From NCBI GenBank assembly GCA_947374315.1, contig CANCBK010000001.1, forward strand, positions 1-64,000: a stretch of DNA of 64,000 nt, written 5' to 3'. This DNA comes from Burkholderiaceae bacterium (GTDB lineage Bacteria > Pseudomonadota > Gammaproteobacteria > Burkholderiales > Burkholderiaceae). The position numbers and the translations under genes were made by a program. A model generated the notes under the pieces. That model was not told the origin of the DNA and did no database searches. It worked only from the letters and a program-made list of their open reading frames with translations. Of the stretch, positions 20,802 through 31,226 are shown piece by piece. The stretch's first letter is position 1. Each line of letters begins with the position of its first letter.

Positions 20802-21260
20802 TTAAAACGGAATGTCGTCATCCATTGCGCCAAGGGATGCAGCATTTGAAGATGCTGGAGCAGATTGCTCAGCCGGCTTTGCGCGGCTATAGCTTTCACC
20901 ACCACCATCACCACTTCCGCCTACTGGCTTACCACCAAGCATTTGCATTGTTTCCGCAACGATCTCGGTGGAATATTTTTCTTGACCACTAGCATCAGTC
21001 CACTTGCGAGTACGCAAACGACCTTCTACGTAAACCTGTGAACCTTTTTTAAGATATTGACCAGCGATCTCTGCAAGCTTTCCAAAGAATGCAACGCGGT
21101 GCCATTCTGTGGTTTCTTTCATTTCGCCAGATTGCTTATCTTTGTAACGATCTGATGTCGCTACCGAAATATTTGTTACAGCATCGCCGCTTGGCATGAA
21201 GCGTGTTTCTGGATCGCGTCCTACGTTACCTACGATGATGACCTTATTTACCGAAGCCAT
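20802..21260 (-). CDS. ssb: Single-stranded DNA-binding protein
   Basis: Binds ssDNA as a tetramer during replication, repair and recombination. The N-terminal OB-fold (residues 1-110) contains [36 protein letters not shown] and [17 protein letters not shown] glycine/serine-rich linker leads to the conserved acidic tip MDDDIPF, which recruits partner proteins. At 152 residues it is slightly short in the linker. It has its own terminator and lies in the usual ssb-MFS-uvrA order. I see no convincing LexA-type box between it and the MFS gene. Confidence 0.97.
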   Translation of the reverse strand: MASVNKVIIVGNVGRDPETRFMPSGDAVTNISVATSDRYKDKQSGEMKETTEWHRVAFFGKLAEIAGQYLKKGSQVYVEGRLRTRKWTDASGQEKYSTEIVAETMQMLGGKPVGGSGDGGGESYSRAKPAEQSAPASSNAASLGAMDDDIPF

Positions 21261-21340
21261 GTTGTCTCCCGAAGAAAAATGATGATGTGAGTTAAATCTT
21301 CATTGCAGCTAAAAAATATATTGAATAAGTGTAGCTACGG

Positions 21341-22525
21341 CTATGTCTTTGCTACTACATCCTTTGAATCTACTACTTTCGCAGGCAATTCACGCATCGA
21401 CCAAGCAATTATAAGCCAGCACAAAAGCAGTGCCGCGCCCATAGCAAAGACGGATAAATCGCCATGGCTATCCATCAGCCAACCCCCAATGACAGCCCCT
21501 GTGAAGAGGCCAATCGACTGGGTGGTGTTGTAAACACCCAGGGCGGTTCCCTTGGATTCTTTGGCAAAACGAGAAACCAAGGAAGGCTGTAAAGCTTCTA
21601 GCAAATTAAAGCCTACAAAGTAAATAAGCAATGCCAGCGCAATGATTGAAATGGAAGTTGCTTTCGTGAACACGCACTCGGCAATCAAGAGCAGCACAAT
21701 GGCTACTAACAAGATCGTACGGAGTTTTTGCTTCTTCTCACCAAAAATCAGAATGGGTGCCATTAAGAAAAAGGAGAGCAGAACCACTGGGAGATACACC
21801 TGCCAATGGGACGCCAATGGGAGGCCAGCTTGAACCAGCAAACGGGGTACCACCAAGAACATCGCTACCTGAGTGGCATGCAATACAAAGACGCCTGCAT
21901 TCAGACGCATCAATTCAGGACGAAGAAATACTTCCTTCAAGCTTGCTTGCCGTACCTTAGCCTCAGGCTTAGTGCTTGGCAAAATGTAATAAGCGACAAA
22001 CATCGCCCCCACACCCAACACTGCAAGTACCACAAAAATACCACTCAAACTGATCATGCGATAGATTGGTGCAGCGATCACGAGCGATAAAGCAAATGAC
22101 AGTGCAATACTGCCCCCCACTATCGCCATTGCACGGGTGCGTACCTGTTCACGGGTTAAATCGGCAACCCAGGCAGAAATGGCTGCCGAGACCGCACCAG
22201 CGCCCATCACCCCACGACCAATGGCGATCCATAACAGGCTATCTTGGGCGGCGCAAATTAAGGCGCCTGCAATAAACAGGGAAAGCCCCCACAAAACCAC
22301 TGGTTTTCGACCAATTCGGTCAGAAAGCCTGCCCAGCGGGATGTAAAAGAAGGCCTGAACAATATTGAAGATCCCCAGGGTTAAGCCAACCCACAAGGCA
22401 TGCTCGCCACCAGGCAAGCCCCGCGCATGAATGCTGAAAACCGGTAAAAGCAGAAATAGGCCCAGCATACGGAGGCCAAAGATGCCTGCTAAGGCGAGAG
22501 TTGAGCGAAGTTCGGAAGGATTCAT
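21341..22525 (-). CDS. MFS transporter, YajR-like drug:H+ antiporter family
   Basis: An inner-membrane transporter of 394 residues with about 12 predicted helices. The loop 2-3 signature is GRLSDRIGRKPV (near residue 67) and helix 5 carries a GGSIALSFALSLVIAAPI antiporter-type motif. It resembles the transmembrane part of YajR but lacks the C-terminal cytoplasmic YAM domain. The substrate is unknown. It is found between ssb and uvrA in many betaproteobacteria, which is context, not proof of function. It diverges from uvrA with 37 bp between starts. Confidence 0.85.
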   Translation of the reverse strand: MNPSELRSTLALAGIFGLRMLGLFLLLPVFSIHARGLPGGEHALWVGLTLGIFNIVQAFFYIPLGRLSDRIGRKPVVLWGLSLFIAGALICAAQDSLLWIAIGRGVMGAGAVSAAISAWVADLTREQVRTRAMAIVGGSIALSFALSLVIAAPIYRMISLSGIFVVLAVLGVGAMFVAYYILPSTKPEAKVRQASLKEVFLRPELMRLNAGVFVLHATQVAMFLVVPRLLVQAGLPLASHWQVYLPVVLLSFFLMAPILIFGEKKQKLRTILLVAIVLLLIAECVFTKATSISIIALALLIYFVGFNLLEALQPSLVSRFAKESKGTALGVYNTTQSIGLFTGAVIGGWLMDSHGDLSVFAMGAALLLCWLIIAWSMRELPAKVVDSKDVVAKT

Positions 22526-22562
22526 GGGAAGGGGCTATATTAACAAGTTACGCTAAAAAATC

Positions 22563-25451
22563 ATGAATAACGAAATTAAGATCCGTGGTGCACGTACGCA
22601 CAACCTCAAAAACATCAATCTAGATATCCCTAGAGAGAAATTGGTCGTCTTGACCGGACTGTCTGGCTCAGGCAAAAGCTCGCTTGCTTTTGATACTTTG
22701 TATGCCGAAGGCCAGCGTCGCTATGTGGAATCCTTATCCGCATATGCCCGTCAGTTTTTGCAGTTAATGGAAAAGCCGGACGTGGATACGATTGAAGGCC
22801 TTTCTCCCGCCATTTCGATTGAACAAAAAGCAACTAGCCACAATCCTCGCTCTACTGTGGGTACGGTCACTGAAATTCATGATTACCTGCGTTTGTTATT
22901 TGCCCGCGCCGGAACTCCGCACTGCCCAGAACACGATCTGCCCTTAGAAGCCCAAAGTGTTTCTCAAATGGTCGACACCGTTTTGGCAATGCCCGAAGAT
23001 ACCAAGTTAATGATCTTGGCCCCTGTAGTGAGCGAGCGTAAAGGTGAGTTCGTCGATTTATTCCAGGATCTACAAGCCCAAGGTTTTGTGCGCTTTCGCG
23101 TGCGCTCTGGAGGTGGCACAACGAATACTGCTAAAGCAGAGATCTTCGAGGTTGATCAATTACCCGCACTCAAGAAGAACGATAAACATTCGATTGAAGT
23201 AGTCGTTGACCGCATTAAAGTGCGCCCAGATATTCAGCAGCGTGTAGCGGAATCATTTGAGACGGCTTTACGCCTCGCTGATGGCAAGGCCATGATTGTG
23301 AACATGGATACTGGCAAAGAGATGATTTTCTCTAGCAAATTTGCCTGCCCGATTTGCTCTTATTCATTACAAGAGCTTGAGCCGCGCCTCTTCTCATTTA
23401 ACAACCCGATGGGTGCCTGCCCATCGTGCGATGGCTTAGGTCATCAGTCTTTCTTTGACCCAAAGCGCATTGTTGCCCACCCAGACCTATCGCTCGCATC
23501 TGGTGCCATTAAAGGCTGGGATCGGCGAAATCAGTTTTACTTCAAACTATTGCAAACCTTGGCCAAGCATGGCGGGTTTGATGTCGAGAAGCCATTTGAG
23601 ACTTTGAATAAGAAACAGCAGGATCTCATTTTGCTAGGTTCAGGTGACGTCACCATTCCATTTGAATATATCAATGAGCGCGGCAAAAATAGTATTCGTG
23701 AACATGCCTTTGAAGGCATCGTCGCTAACTTCGAGCGACGCTATCGCGAGACAGAATCTGCCACGGTACGAGAAGAATTGTCCCGCTATCAAAATGTACA
23801 AACCTGCCCAGAATGTGCTGGTAGCCGCTTACGCAAAGAGGCGCGCTTTGTCAAAGTGGGTGATGGCAAGCAATCGCGCGCTATTTATGAAATCAGCGCC
23901 CTCCCTTTAAAAGAAGCGAAAGAATATTTTGAAGCCCTTGACCTTAAAGGCGCCAAACGAGAAATCGCCGACAAGATTGTGAATGAAATTGCTTCGCGCT
24001 TGCGCTTCTTGAATGATGTGGGCTTAGACTATCTTTCGCTAGAGCGAAGTGCGGATACCCTCTCTGGTGGCGAGGCTCAACGTATTCGTCTCGCATCGCA
24101 GATTGGCTCTGGCCTAACGGGTGTGATGTATGTACTAGATGAGCCCTCCATTGGCCTGCATCAGCGCGATAACGATCGCCTGATCGGTACCTTGAAACAT
24201 CTACGTGACTTGGGTAATAGCGTGCTGGTAGTTGAGCATGATGAAGATATGATTCGCGCTTCGGACTATGTCATCGACATTGGTCCTGGTGCCGGTGTCC
24301 ATGGTGGTGAAGTGGTGGCCGAAGGCACTCCAGCAGAAGTGGAAGCCAACCCAAAATCTCTGACAGGCGCCTATTTGTCTGGCCGTGAATGGATCGCTGT
24401 TCCAGAAAAGCGTATACCCGTCAATGATAAATTCTTAGAAATTATTGGGGCACGTGGCAATAACCTGCAATCAGTCCATGCCCAGATTCCAGTCGGCTTA
24501 TTAACCTGCGTTACTGGTGTATCTGGCTCCGGAAAATCCACTCTCATTAATGACACACTGCATCACGCAGTCGCACAACACATCTATGGCTCGAATGCTG
24601 AGCCTGCAGCGCATGACGCCATTAAGGGTCTCGAAAACTTTGACAAAGTCATTAGCGTAGACCAATCCCCGATTGGCAGAACGCCACGCTCTAACCCGGC
24701 TACTTATACCGGTCTATTCACCCCCATCAGGGAGCTCTTTTGTGGCGTACCTGCCGCACGTGAGCGTGGCTATGAGGCTGGTCGCTTTTCTTTTAATGTC
24801 AAAGGTGGTCGTTGCGATGCCTGTGAAGGTGATGGCGTCATCAAAGTAGAAATGCATTTCTTGCCAGATGTGTATGTGCCTTGCGATGTCTGTCATGGCA
24901 AACGCTATAACCGCGAGACCCTGGATATTCGGTACAAAGGTAAGAATATTCATGAGGTGCTATCGATGACTATCGAGCAAGCCCATGAATTCTTTGAAGC
25001 GGTTCCCATCGTGAAACGGAAACTCAAAACCCTGCTTGATGTGGGTTTGGGTTACGTCAAACTAGGACAAAGTGCCACGACTCTTTCTGGCGGTGAAGCG
25101 CAACGTGTCAAGCTGTCACTAGAACTCTCAAAACGGGATACCGGCAGAACACTGTATATCTTGGATGAGCCAACTACTGGCCTTCATTTCCACGATATTC
25201 AATTGCTGCTGACTGTTCTACAGACCCTCAAGAAACAAGGCAACACCATTGTCATCATTGAGCACAACTTAGATGTGATCAAAACTGCAGATTGGATTAT
25301 TGATTTGGGCCCTAAAGGGGGCGCTGGTGGCGGACAGATTATTGCTACTGGTACACCAGAAGAAGTGGCTAAAAATGAGGCTAGCTTTACAGGGCATTAC
25401 TTAGGGCCACTACTCATTCGCAAAACGGTGACTACGAAAAAGAAAAAGTAA
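22563..25451 (+). CDS. uvrA: Excinuclease ABC subunit A
   Basis: The damage-recognition ATPase of nucleotide excision repair; as a dimer it loads UvrB on lesions. At 962 residues it has two ABC-type ATPase modules: Walker [10 protein letters not shown] near residue 33 and GVSGSGKST near residue 660, and signature sequences LSGGEAQRI and LSGGEAQRV. Zinc-binding cysteine pairs lie near residues 262-290 (CPIC / CPSC) and 755-785 (CDAC / CDVC), with a further pair (CPECAGSRL) near 415. A lysine-rich tail ends the protein. The 37-bp spacer before it shows no CTGT-N8-ACAG-type LexA site. Confidence 0.98.
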   Translation: MNNEIKIRGARTHNLKNINLDIPREKLVVLTGLSGSGKSSLAFDTLYAEGQRRYVESLSAYARQFLQLMEKPDVDTIEGLSPAISIEQKATSHNPRSTVGTVTEIHDYLRLLFARAGTPHCPEHDLPLEAQSVSQMVDTVLAMPEDTKLMILAPVVSERKGEFVDLFQDLQAQGFVRFRVRSGGGTTNTAKAEIFEVDQLPALKKNDKHSIEVVVDRIKVRPDIQQRVAESFETALRLADGKAMIVNMDTGKEMIFSSKFACPICSYSLQELEPRLFSFNNPMGACPSCDGLGHQSFFDPKRIVAHPDLSLASGAIKGWDRRNQFYFKLLQTLAKHGGFDVEKPFETLNKKQQDLILLGSGDVTIPFEYINERGKNSIREHAFEGIVANFERRYRETESATVREELSRYQNVQTCPECAGSRLRKEARFVKVGDGKQSRAIYEISALPLKEAKEYFEALDLKGAKREIADKIVNEIASRLRFLNDVGLDYLSLERSADTLSGGEAQRIRLASQIGSGLTGVMYVLDEPSIGLHQRDNDRLIGTLKHLRDLGNSVLVVEHDEDMIRASDYVIDIGPGAGVHGGEVVAEGTPAEVEANPKSLTGAYLSGREWIAVPEKRIPVNDKFLEIIGARGNNLQSVHAQIPVGLLTCVTGVSGSGKSTLINDTLHHAVAQHIYGSNAEPAAHDAIKGLENFDKVISVDQSPIGRTPRSNPATYTGLFTPIRELFCGVPAARERGYEAGRFSFNVKGGRCDACEGDGVIKVEMHFLPDVYVPCDVCHGKRYNRETLDIRYKGKNIHEVLSMTIEQAHEFFEAVPIVKRKLKTLLDVGLGYVKLGQSATTLSGGEAQRVKLSLELSKRDTGRTLYILDEPTTGLHFHDIQLLLTVLQTLKKQGNTIVIIEHNLDVIKTADWIIDLGPKGGAGGGQIIATGTPEEVAKNEASFTGHYLGPLLIRKTVTTKKKK

Positions 25452-25474
25452 TTTAAGAAGCGTTACTTGCGCAA

Positions 25475-27454
25475 TCAGAGCAATTTAGATTCGGCTAAAT
25501 CGGTCGCCTCTGAGTTGCCTGAGAGCACCAAAATATCGTTAGCCTGTAAACGCAATTCAGGGGCAAGCTCTAACTTGACGTAGTCAGCCCCGCCTACTTT
25601 TCGCCTGACTGCCTGTACGCTCACGCCCTCATTTTCAAGATGCAACTCTTCGAGAGTCTTGCCAATGCTGGCTGAGTCTGGCAACAAGGTGACTGAATGC
25701 AAACGCCACGACTCTTTAGACTCCGCATCATCAGCCGCTCCACGAAAGTACCCACGTAACAAGCTGTAGCGTGCCTCACGTGCGCTCGTAATGCGACGAA
25801 CCACTTTACGCATTGGCACACCCATCATCAACAATACATGTGAGGCCATCATGAGGCTACCTTCAATCAACTCTGGAACAACCTCGGTCGCACCTGCTGC
25901 TTGCAACTTTGCCAAATCCGCATCATCTTTAGTGCGCACCAATACTGTCATGCCTGTACGTAAATGTTCGACCTGATGCAGCACTTTCAATGTCGCTGGC
26001 GTATCTGCATAAGTAATCACTACAGCCTTCGCTCTGGCTAAACCCGCGGCAACCAAATAATTCTCTCTACTCGCGTCGCCATAGACCACGTTATCACCTG
26101 CGGCGGCCGCTTCCTTCACTCGATCGGGGTCCATATCTAAAGCGATGTAGGGAATTTTTTCTTGATCCAACATACGAGCTAGGCTTTGACCAGAACGACC
26201 GAAACCACAAATCACCACATGATTTTCTGTACGAACACTTTTAGCTGCGACTCGGGTCAACGCCAACGATTGCAGTAGCCACTCATTACTGGAGAAGCGC
26301 ATCGCAATGCGATCGCTATATTGAATCAGGAAAGGCGCACCGAACATGGATAGCAACATTGCCGCCAATACCGCTTGACTCAAAGCGGGATCGATTAAAT
26401 CTAAGCCATCAATTTGATTGAGCAACACAAAACCGAATTCTCCCGCCTGGGCCAAACACAAACCCGTTCGTATAGAAATGCCTGGGCTGGAGCCAAAAGC
26501 ACGTGATAACAAAGCAATCAGGCCAAACTTAAAGACTAAAGGTCCCATGAGCAAGAGCAGGACCAGTAGCCACTGTTGATAAATGACCTGGAAGTCGAGC
26601 AACATCCCCACAGTAATAAAGAAGAGGCCTAAGAGAACATCCCTAAAAGGTTTGACGTCTTCCTCCACCTGATGGCGGTAGGGTGTTTCCGCAATTAACA
26701 TGCCTGCCAAGAACGCCCCAAGCGCTAAGGACAAGCCAAAGTGCTCCGTCAGTCCAGCCATCCCCAAAACGATGAGTAAGAGGTTGAGCATGAACAACTC
26801 TTGGGAGCGTAATTTAGCGACCAGACCAAACCAGCGACTCATTAAGGTTTGGCCAATGACAAAAATAAGCACAAGCGCCACCGTAATCTTGATGGAGGCT
26901 GCGGTCAGCGCTAGAAACAAATCCCCCGGATTTTTACCTAAGGAGGGCAGCAAAATTAATAGAAAGACAACCGCGAGATCCTGGAATAGCAAAATACCAA
27001 TAATGTTGCGGCCATGATCAGTCTCAATTTCGGAGCGATCAGAGATGAGCTTGGTGACAATGGCTGTAGAGGACATTGCTAAGGCGCCCCCTAGCGCGAT
27101 GGCCGCCTCCCAAGAGATGGGGTAAATCCAGTTCATCAGCAGGCTGGCCGGAACTGCGAGCAACATGGTCAAAATGACCTGACTGGCGCCCAAGCCAAAG
27201 ACGATGGTTCGCATAGCTCTGAGCTTGTGGAGATTGAATTCCAGGCCAATCGAGAACATCAAGAAAACTACCCCAAATTCCGCCAAATACTTCACAGTGG
27301 CAGAATCATTGGCCAAACCAAGGGCATGGGGTCCAATCAGGACGCCAATGGCTAAATAGCCCAAAATGGGGGGTAGTCCAAAATAGCGGAAAATAACTAC
27401 CCCGGCCACTCCTGAGGCCAGCAAGATGAGAGTTAACTGAAGGACTGACGGCAT
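25475..27454 (-). CDS. Monovalent cation:proton antiporter-2 (CPA2), KefB/KefC-like, with RCK domains
   Basis: 659 residues. An N-terminal Na+/H+ exchanger-type membrane domain of about 12 helices (1-385) includes GLEFNLHKLRAM and AIALGGALAMSSTAIVTKL. A Rossmann-type RCK_N domain (about 410-525) starts at HVVICGFGRSGQSLARML, where NAD(H) or a nucleotide would bind. An RCK_C domain (about 570-655) ends the protein. Kef proteins mediate glutathione-gated K+ efflux against electrophiles. Whether this one is glutathione-gated cannot be told, and no KefF/KefG-type ancillary subunit lies beside it. It diverges from kdsD with only 11 bp between start codons. Confidence 0.9.
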   Translation of the reverse strand: MPSVLQLTLILLASGVAGVVIFRYFGLPPILGYLAIGVLIGPHALGLANDSATVKYLAEFGVVFLMFSIGLEFNLHKLRAMRTIVFGLGASQVILTMLLAVPASLLMNWIYPISWEAAIALGGALAMSSTAIVTKLISDRSEIETDHGRNIIGILLFQDLAVVFLLILLPSLGKNPGDLFLALTAASIKITVALVLIFVIGQTLMSRWFGLVAKLRSQELFMLNLLLIVLGMAGLTEHFGLSLALGAFLAGMLIAETPYRHQVEEDVKPFRDVLLGLFFITVGMLLDFQVIYQQWLLVLLLLMGPLVFKFGLIALLSRAFGSSPGISIRTGLCLAQAGEFGFVLLNQIDGLDLIDPALSQAVLAAMLLSMFGAPFLIQYSDRIAMRFSSNEWLLQSLALTRVAAKSVRTENHVVICGFGRSGQSLARMLDQEKIPYIALDMDPDRVKEAAAAGDNVVYGDASRENYLVAAGLARAKAVVITYADTPATLKVLHQVEHLRTGMTVLVRTKDDADLAKLQAAGATEVVPELIEGSLMMASHVLLMMGVPMRKVVRRITSAREARYSLLRGYFRGAADDAESKESWRLHSVTLLPDSASIGKTLEELHLENEGVSVQAVRRKVGGADYVKLELAPELRLQANDILVLSGNSEATDLAESKLL

Positions 27455-27465
27455 ATACTCACCCC

Positions 27466-28458
27466 ATGATAGCTAAGACTCGTGACCGAACCCTAAAGCT
27501 TGCGCGCGACACCCTCACAATTGAGGCTGCTGCACTGCACGCGATGCGCGATCGCCTTGAAGGATCTAACGCAGATGCCCTAGTGCTAGCGGTTGAGCTG
27601 CTGCACTCCTGTCAAGGGCGCATCGTCGTTTCTGGGATTGGCAAATCGGGGCACATCGCCCGTAAGATTGCGGCCACCTTTGCCTCTACCGGCTCCCCAG
27701 CTTTTTTTGTCCATCCTGCCGAAGCCAGTCATGGCGACTTAGGCATGGTTACTCGCGATGATGTCTTTGTTGCCTTATCCAATTCCGGCGAGACCGATGA
27801 ACTCCTCACTATCGTGCCAATTGTGAAGCGCACAGGCGCAAAACTCATTGCACTCACCGGCGCTCCAAATTCATCCCTGGCGAAATTGGCGGATGCGCAT
27901 TTAGATACCAGCGTAGAAAAAGAAGCGTGCCCATTGAACTTGGCGCCAACTTCCAGCACAACAGCAGCCCTGGCAATGGGCGATGCCTTAGCCGTTGCCT
28001 TGCTAGATGCGCGCGGTTTTCAAGCGGAAGACTTTCAACGCTCACACCCGGGCGGACGTTTGGGTCGTAAACAATTAATGCATGTCAGCGAAGTCATGCG
28101 CGGGCTTGACGAAACTCCCAAAATTTCTATCGCCGCCTCATTGCCAGATGCACTTCTTGAAATGACTGCCAAACGGATGGGTATGGTTGTCACGCTCGAC
28201 AGCCAAAATCAAGTTGCCGGAATTTTTACTGATGGTGATTTACGTCGACTGCTTGAGAAGAGCACCAATCTTGATGGCCTCACTTTGAAGGACGCCATCA
28301 CCTCTGCGCCCCGCACGATTCCGCCTGAACTATTGGCAGAAGAGGCCATTGAGATGATGGAAAAACATCGGATCAACCATTTAGTGGTGACCGACCCTCA
28401 GGGCGCTTTACTTGGTGCACTCAATCTACATGACTTATTTGCTGCCAAAGTAATTTAA
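27466..28458 (+). CDS. kdsD: D-arabinose 5-phosphate isomerase
   Basis: Interconverts ribulose 5-phosphate and arabinose 5-phosphate, the first step to Kdo of lipopolysaccharide. 330 residues: an N-terminal SIS domain (about 35-175, with VVSGIGKSGHIARKIAATFAS, HPAEASHGDLGM and SNSGETDEL) and a pair of CBS domains (about 205-325, with GIFTDGDLRR and HRINHLVVTD). It opens the LPS series kdsD-kdsC-lptC-lptA-lptB. Its promoter region is confined to or inside the 5' end of the divergent antiporter gene. Confidence 0.96.
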   Translation: MIAKTRDRTLKLARDTLTIEAAALHAMRDRLEGSNADALVLAVELLHSCQGRIVVSGIGKSGHIARKIAATFASTGSPAFFVHPAEASHGDLGMVTRDDVFVALSNSGETDELLTIVPIVKRTGAKLIALTGAPNSSLAKLADAHLDTSVEKEACPLNLAPTSSTTAALAMGDALAVALLDARGFQAEDFQRSHPGGRLGRKQLMHVSEVMRGLDETPKISIAASLPDALLEMTAKRMGMVVTLDSQNQVAGIFTDGDLRRLLEKSTNLDGLTLKDAITSAPRTIPPELLAEEAIEMMEKHRINHLVVTDPQGALLGALNLHDLFAAKVI

Positions 28459-28494
28459 GGCGGCAACTTTTACAATTTTTATTAATCTATACCC

Positions 28495-29067
28495 ATGCCT
28501 AGCGCCTTTAATGCCCACAACACCAACCCTCTAAGCCAATACCCACAAGCTTGGGAGCGCGCTGGGGCAGTCAAACTACTCGTACTCGATGTCGATGGCG
28601 TCCTTACCAATGGTCAGGTATTTATCGGCGAAAACGGCAAAGAAACCATCAAGGCATTTGATATTCAAGACGGATTGGGAATTAAGCTATTGGAAAAGAT
28701 TGGCATTCCAACAGCCATCATTACCGGCCGTAACTCAAAAATGGTACTAGGTCGCTGTGAAGAACTTGGTATTCAACAGGTGCACATGGGAGTAGAAAAT
28801 AAAGCGCAGGCCTTAGACCATATTCTTCAATCTCTTGGATTGAAATCCGCTGATTGCGCAGTCATGGGTGATGACTGGCCTGATTTTCAAATGATGAAGT
28901 CGGCTGGCTTCAAAGTATGCCCCGCCCAAGGGCATGATGCCGTGAAAGAAACGGCTCATTTTGTCACCACTCGCTCTGGCGGCAACGGTGCCGTGCGTGA
29001 AGTTTGTGACCTGATCTTGAAAGCGCAAAACCGCTACGAGGAACTACTCGCTCAGGCGCGCGCTTAA
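28495..29067 (+). CDS. kdsC: 3-deoxy-D-manno-octulosonate 8-phosphate phosphatase
   Basis: Hydrolyses Kdo 8-phosphate to Kdo. A C0-type HAD phosphatase of 190 residues with motif I LVLDVDGVLTNGQ (near residue 30), motif II ITGRNS (near 78) and motif III VMGDDWPDFQMM (near 122), but no cap domain, consistent with a tetramer. The first 20 residues form a polar extension (NAHNTNPLSQY). It lies 36 bp after kdsD and 11 bp before lptC. Confidence 0.95.
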   Translation: MPSAFNAHNTNPLSQYPQAWERAGAVKLLVLDVDGVLTNGQVFIGENGKETIKAFDIQDGLGIKLLEKIGIPTAIITGRNSKMVLGRCEELGIQQVHMGVENKAQALDHILQSLGLKSADCAVMGDDWPDFQMMKSAGFKVCPAQGHDAVKETAHFVTTRSGGNGAVREVCDLILKAQNRYEELLAQARA

Positions 29068-29078
29068 GGTATTTCGTA

Positions 29079-29723
29079 ATGCAACTCAATCCTCAACAAA
29101 TCAAATGGAGTATATGGCGCACTTTATTACGCCTCATGCCTTTGATCTTGATGGGCACACTCACTCTTGTCACCTTTTGGTTGGTCAAGAAAAATACGCC
29201 CGAGGAAAAATCGGCCATTGAGCGAGTCCGCTTACATGAGCCTGACTACACCATCAAGGATGGTGCGCTATCCGCCCTCAATGAGCTTGGCGATACTAAA
29301 TATCGAGTCTTAGGAAAAAAAGTAACGCACTATGATGACGATGCTTCAATTGATATAGAAGTCCCACGCATGCGCTTATTCCAGCCGGAAAAATCTCCAG
29401 TCACTGTAAAGGCAGATACTGGACATGTAGACGGCGACCTGACTATTTTGGATCTGATGGATAACGCTGAAATATTTCGACCGCCTCAGGCTGCGTCAGC
29501 TACTGAGCCAGCTAGGCCGCGCATGCTTGCCCGCTCCTCTTATTTCAAGGTGCTGATAAACGATGACATTATTGAAACAGATAAACCCATCACGCTGGAA
29601 CAAGGGGTCTCTGTGATCCATGCAATGGATGGCGGCGTCTTCAACAATGTTGAGCAAAGCATGGTTTTATCCGGACAAGTCAGGGGTCGCATAGAGCGCA
29701 TACAGCCGAGAGCCCAGCCATGA
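29079..29723 (+). CDS. lptC: LPS export ABC transporter periplasmic protein LptC
   Basis: An inner-membrane bitopic protein that passes LPS from LptBFG to LptA. 214 residues: one N-terminal helix (about 17-38, LILMGTLTLVTFWLVKKN) followed by a beta-jellyroll periplasmic domain with DYTIKDGALSALNELGDTKY. It overlaps lptA by four bases (ATGA), so the two are translationally coupled. LptC is poorly conserved in sequence; position between kdsC and lptA makes the call firm. Confidence 0.92.
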   Translation: MQLNPQQIKWSIWRTLLRLMPLILMGTLTLVTFWLVKKNTPEEKSAIERVRLHEPDYTIKDGALSALNELGDTKYRVLGKKVTHYDDDASIDIEVPRMRLFQPEKSPVTVKADTGHVDGDLTILDLMDNAEIFRPPQAASATEPARPRMLARSSYFKVLINDDIIETDKPITLEQGVSVIHAMDGGVFNNVEQSMVLSGQVRGRIERIQPRAQP

Positions 29724-30277
29724 GCTTATTGCGCCAGCTAACCATTTCTACGGCAGTCTTGACCGCCTGCATCATCACGACAGCTCACGCTGAAAAAGCA
29801 GATCAAGATAAGCCCATTATTTTGGAAGCGGAAAAAGTTTCTGTAAACGATGTACAACAAGTCTATGACCTCGAAGGTAAAGTAGTTTTAATCAAAGGCA
29901 GCATTCTCATTACTGGCGAGAACGGCAACATCCAGGTTGATCCCGAGGGTTATGAATACGTTGATGTTCAAGCTAGCCCTGAATCCACTGCCAGCTTTAG
30001 ACAAAGACGCGAAGGGCCTGCCAATGAGTTCATGCAGGGGCGCGGTCAAACGGTTACCTACAACGCCAAGACCGAGCTGCTTACTCTCACTGGGGATGCC
30101 AGCCTGAAGCGCCTTCATAACATGCAAATGCTAGATCAGTTACGCGGCTGGAAAATTGACTATGACGATGTTTTACAACGCTATCAAGTCTTGCCACCCA
30201 CAGACGCTAAATCAGATGACCTGCCGCTGGCTAGGGCCATCCTTTCACCAAGACGGAAAGCTACACTAGAGAAATGA
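29720..30277 (+). CDS. lptA: LPS transport periplasmic protein LptA
   Basis: Forms the periplasmic bridge carrying LPS to LptD/E. 185 residues with a signal peptide (about 1-24, ending TTAHAEKA) and an OstA-type jellyroll: [38 protein letters not shown], and [23 protein letters not shown]. It overlaps lptC and lptB by four bases on each side, indicating a tightly coupled operon. Confidence 0.95.
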   Translation: MSLLRQLTISTAVLTACIITTAHAEKADQDKPIILEAEKVSVNDVQQVYDLEGKVVLIKGSILITGENGNIQVDPEGYEYVDVQASPESTASFRQRREGPANEFMQGRGQTVTYNAKTELLTLTGDASLKRLHNMQMLDQLRGWKIDYDDVLQRYQVLPPTDAKSDDLPLARAILSPRRKATLEK

Positions 30278-31041
30278 CCACGGATTCAAGCAGCCCCCAA
30301 AAACCAGCAACCCTTAGCGCTCAGCATCTCCAAAAGCGCTACGGATCTCGCACAGTAGTGCGAGATGTTTCGGTAGAGGTAAAGTGCGGCGAAGTGGTTG
30401 GGTTGCTAGGTCCTAATGGTGCAGGGAAAACGACCTCCTTCTACATGATTGTTGGTCTGGTTCCGCTGGATGGTGGCAGCATTATTCTGGATGGTACCGA
30501 TATCACCCACCTTCCGATTCATGAGCGAGCTCGCATGGGCCTGTCTTACCTACCCCAAGAGGCTTCTGTTTTCAGAAAACTTAATGTGGCTGAAAACATT
30601 CAAGCGGTGTTGGAGCTACAAGTGCAGGGCGGCAAGCCATTAAGCAAGGCGGAGATTGCACATCGCTTAGATGAACTCCTAGGTGAACTGCAAATTAGCC
30701 ATCTTCGCAATAATCCTGCGTTATCCCTATCTGGTGGCGAGCGCCGCCGCGTTGAGATTGCTAGAGCGCTGGCCTCCCAGCCTAAATTCATTTTGCTCGA
30801 CGAGCCTTTTGCGGGCGTAGACCCCATCGCCGTTGGAGAAATTCAGCGGATTGTGCGCTTCCTAAGAGACCGTCAAATTGGCGTCCTCATCACTGACCAC
30901 AATGTTCGTGAAACCTTGGGTATTTGCGATCACGCCTATATCATTAGTGAAGGCAGTGTTCTGGCGGAAGGTAAGCCAGACCAGATCATTGAGAATGACG
31001 CTGTCAGAAGAGTCTATCTCGGCGAAAACTTCCGCATGTAA
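30274..31041 (+). CDS. lptB: LPS export ABC transporter ATP-binding protein LptB
   Basis: Cytoplasmic ATPase powering LPS extraction with LptF/LptG. 255 residues, with Walker [19 protein letters not shown] (near residue 50), Q-loop YLPQEASVF, signature [15 protein letters not shown] (near 152), Walker [14 protein letters not shown] and switch [10 protein letters not shown]. The family-typical end is [10 protein letters not shown]. The following 185 bp carries no intact gene but a decayed rpoN fragment before hpf. Confidence 0.98.
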   Translation: MTTDSSSPQKPATLSAQHLQKRYGSRTVVRDVSVEVKCGEVVGLLGPNGAGKTTSFYMIVGLVPLDGGSIILDGTDITHLPIHERARMGLSYLPQEASVFRKLNVAENIQAVLELQVQGGKPLSKAEIAHRLDELLGELQISHLRNNPALSLSGGERRRVEIARALASQPKFILLDEPFAGVDPIAVGEIQRIVRFLRDRQIGVLITDHNVRETLGICDHAYIISEGSVLAEGKPDQIIENDAVRRVYLGENFRM

Positions 31042-31079
31042 ATATGCTGGGTTTTCGACTATTTATTAAATAAACATGA

Positions 31080-31187
31080 TCTGCCCCCTTGGTTTTCAGC
31101 AAAATCGCTGATACGCTGGAGGTTCATGAAGTTCATTCCCATATAAACAAGTACAACATTGCAGGGGCCTGCTGCGCACCCCGGTAA
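31080..31187 (+). pseudogene. rpoN: Decayed remnant of rpoN (sigma-54), helix-turn-helix region
   Basis: Between lptB and hpf, where rpoN normally stands, one frame reads APLVFSKIADTLEVHE from 31083 to 31130, then a few unrelated residues and NKY at 31146-31154. This follows the sigma-54 DNA-binding segment, which runs roughly PLVLRDIADxLGLHESTISRVTTNKYM. The serine, threonine and isoleucine residues after HE are altered and about three codons are missing before NKY. The frame is closed by stops on both sides (a TGA just before 31080, TAA at 31185). The rest of the roughly 480-residue protein, including the RpoN box, is absent. I infer gene loss by deletion with a surviving scrap; the match is by eye. 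Confidence 0.7.
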
Positions 31188-31226
31188 TAATTTGCGCACG
31201 CATTTTGCTATGAATAGGAGCTGCTG

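Noticed and set aside
22526..22562. Possible LexA (SOS) box before uvrA
   Set aside because: I looked for CTGT-N8-ACAG or a similar palindrome in the 37-bp spacer and found none.
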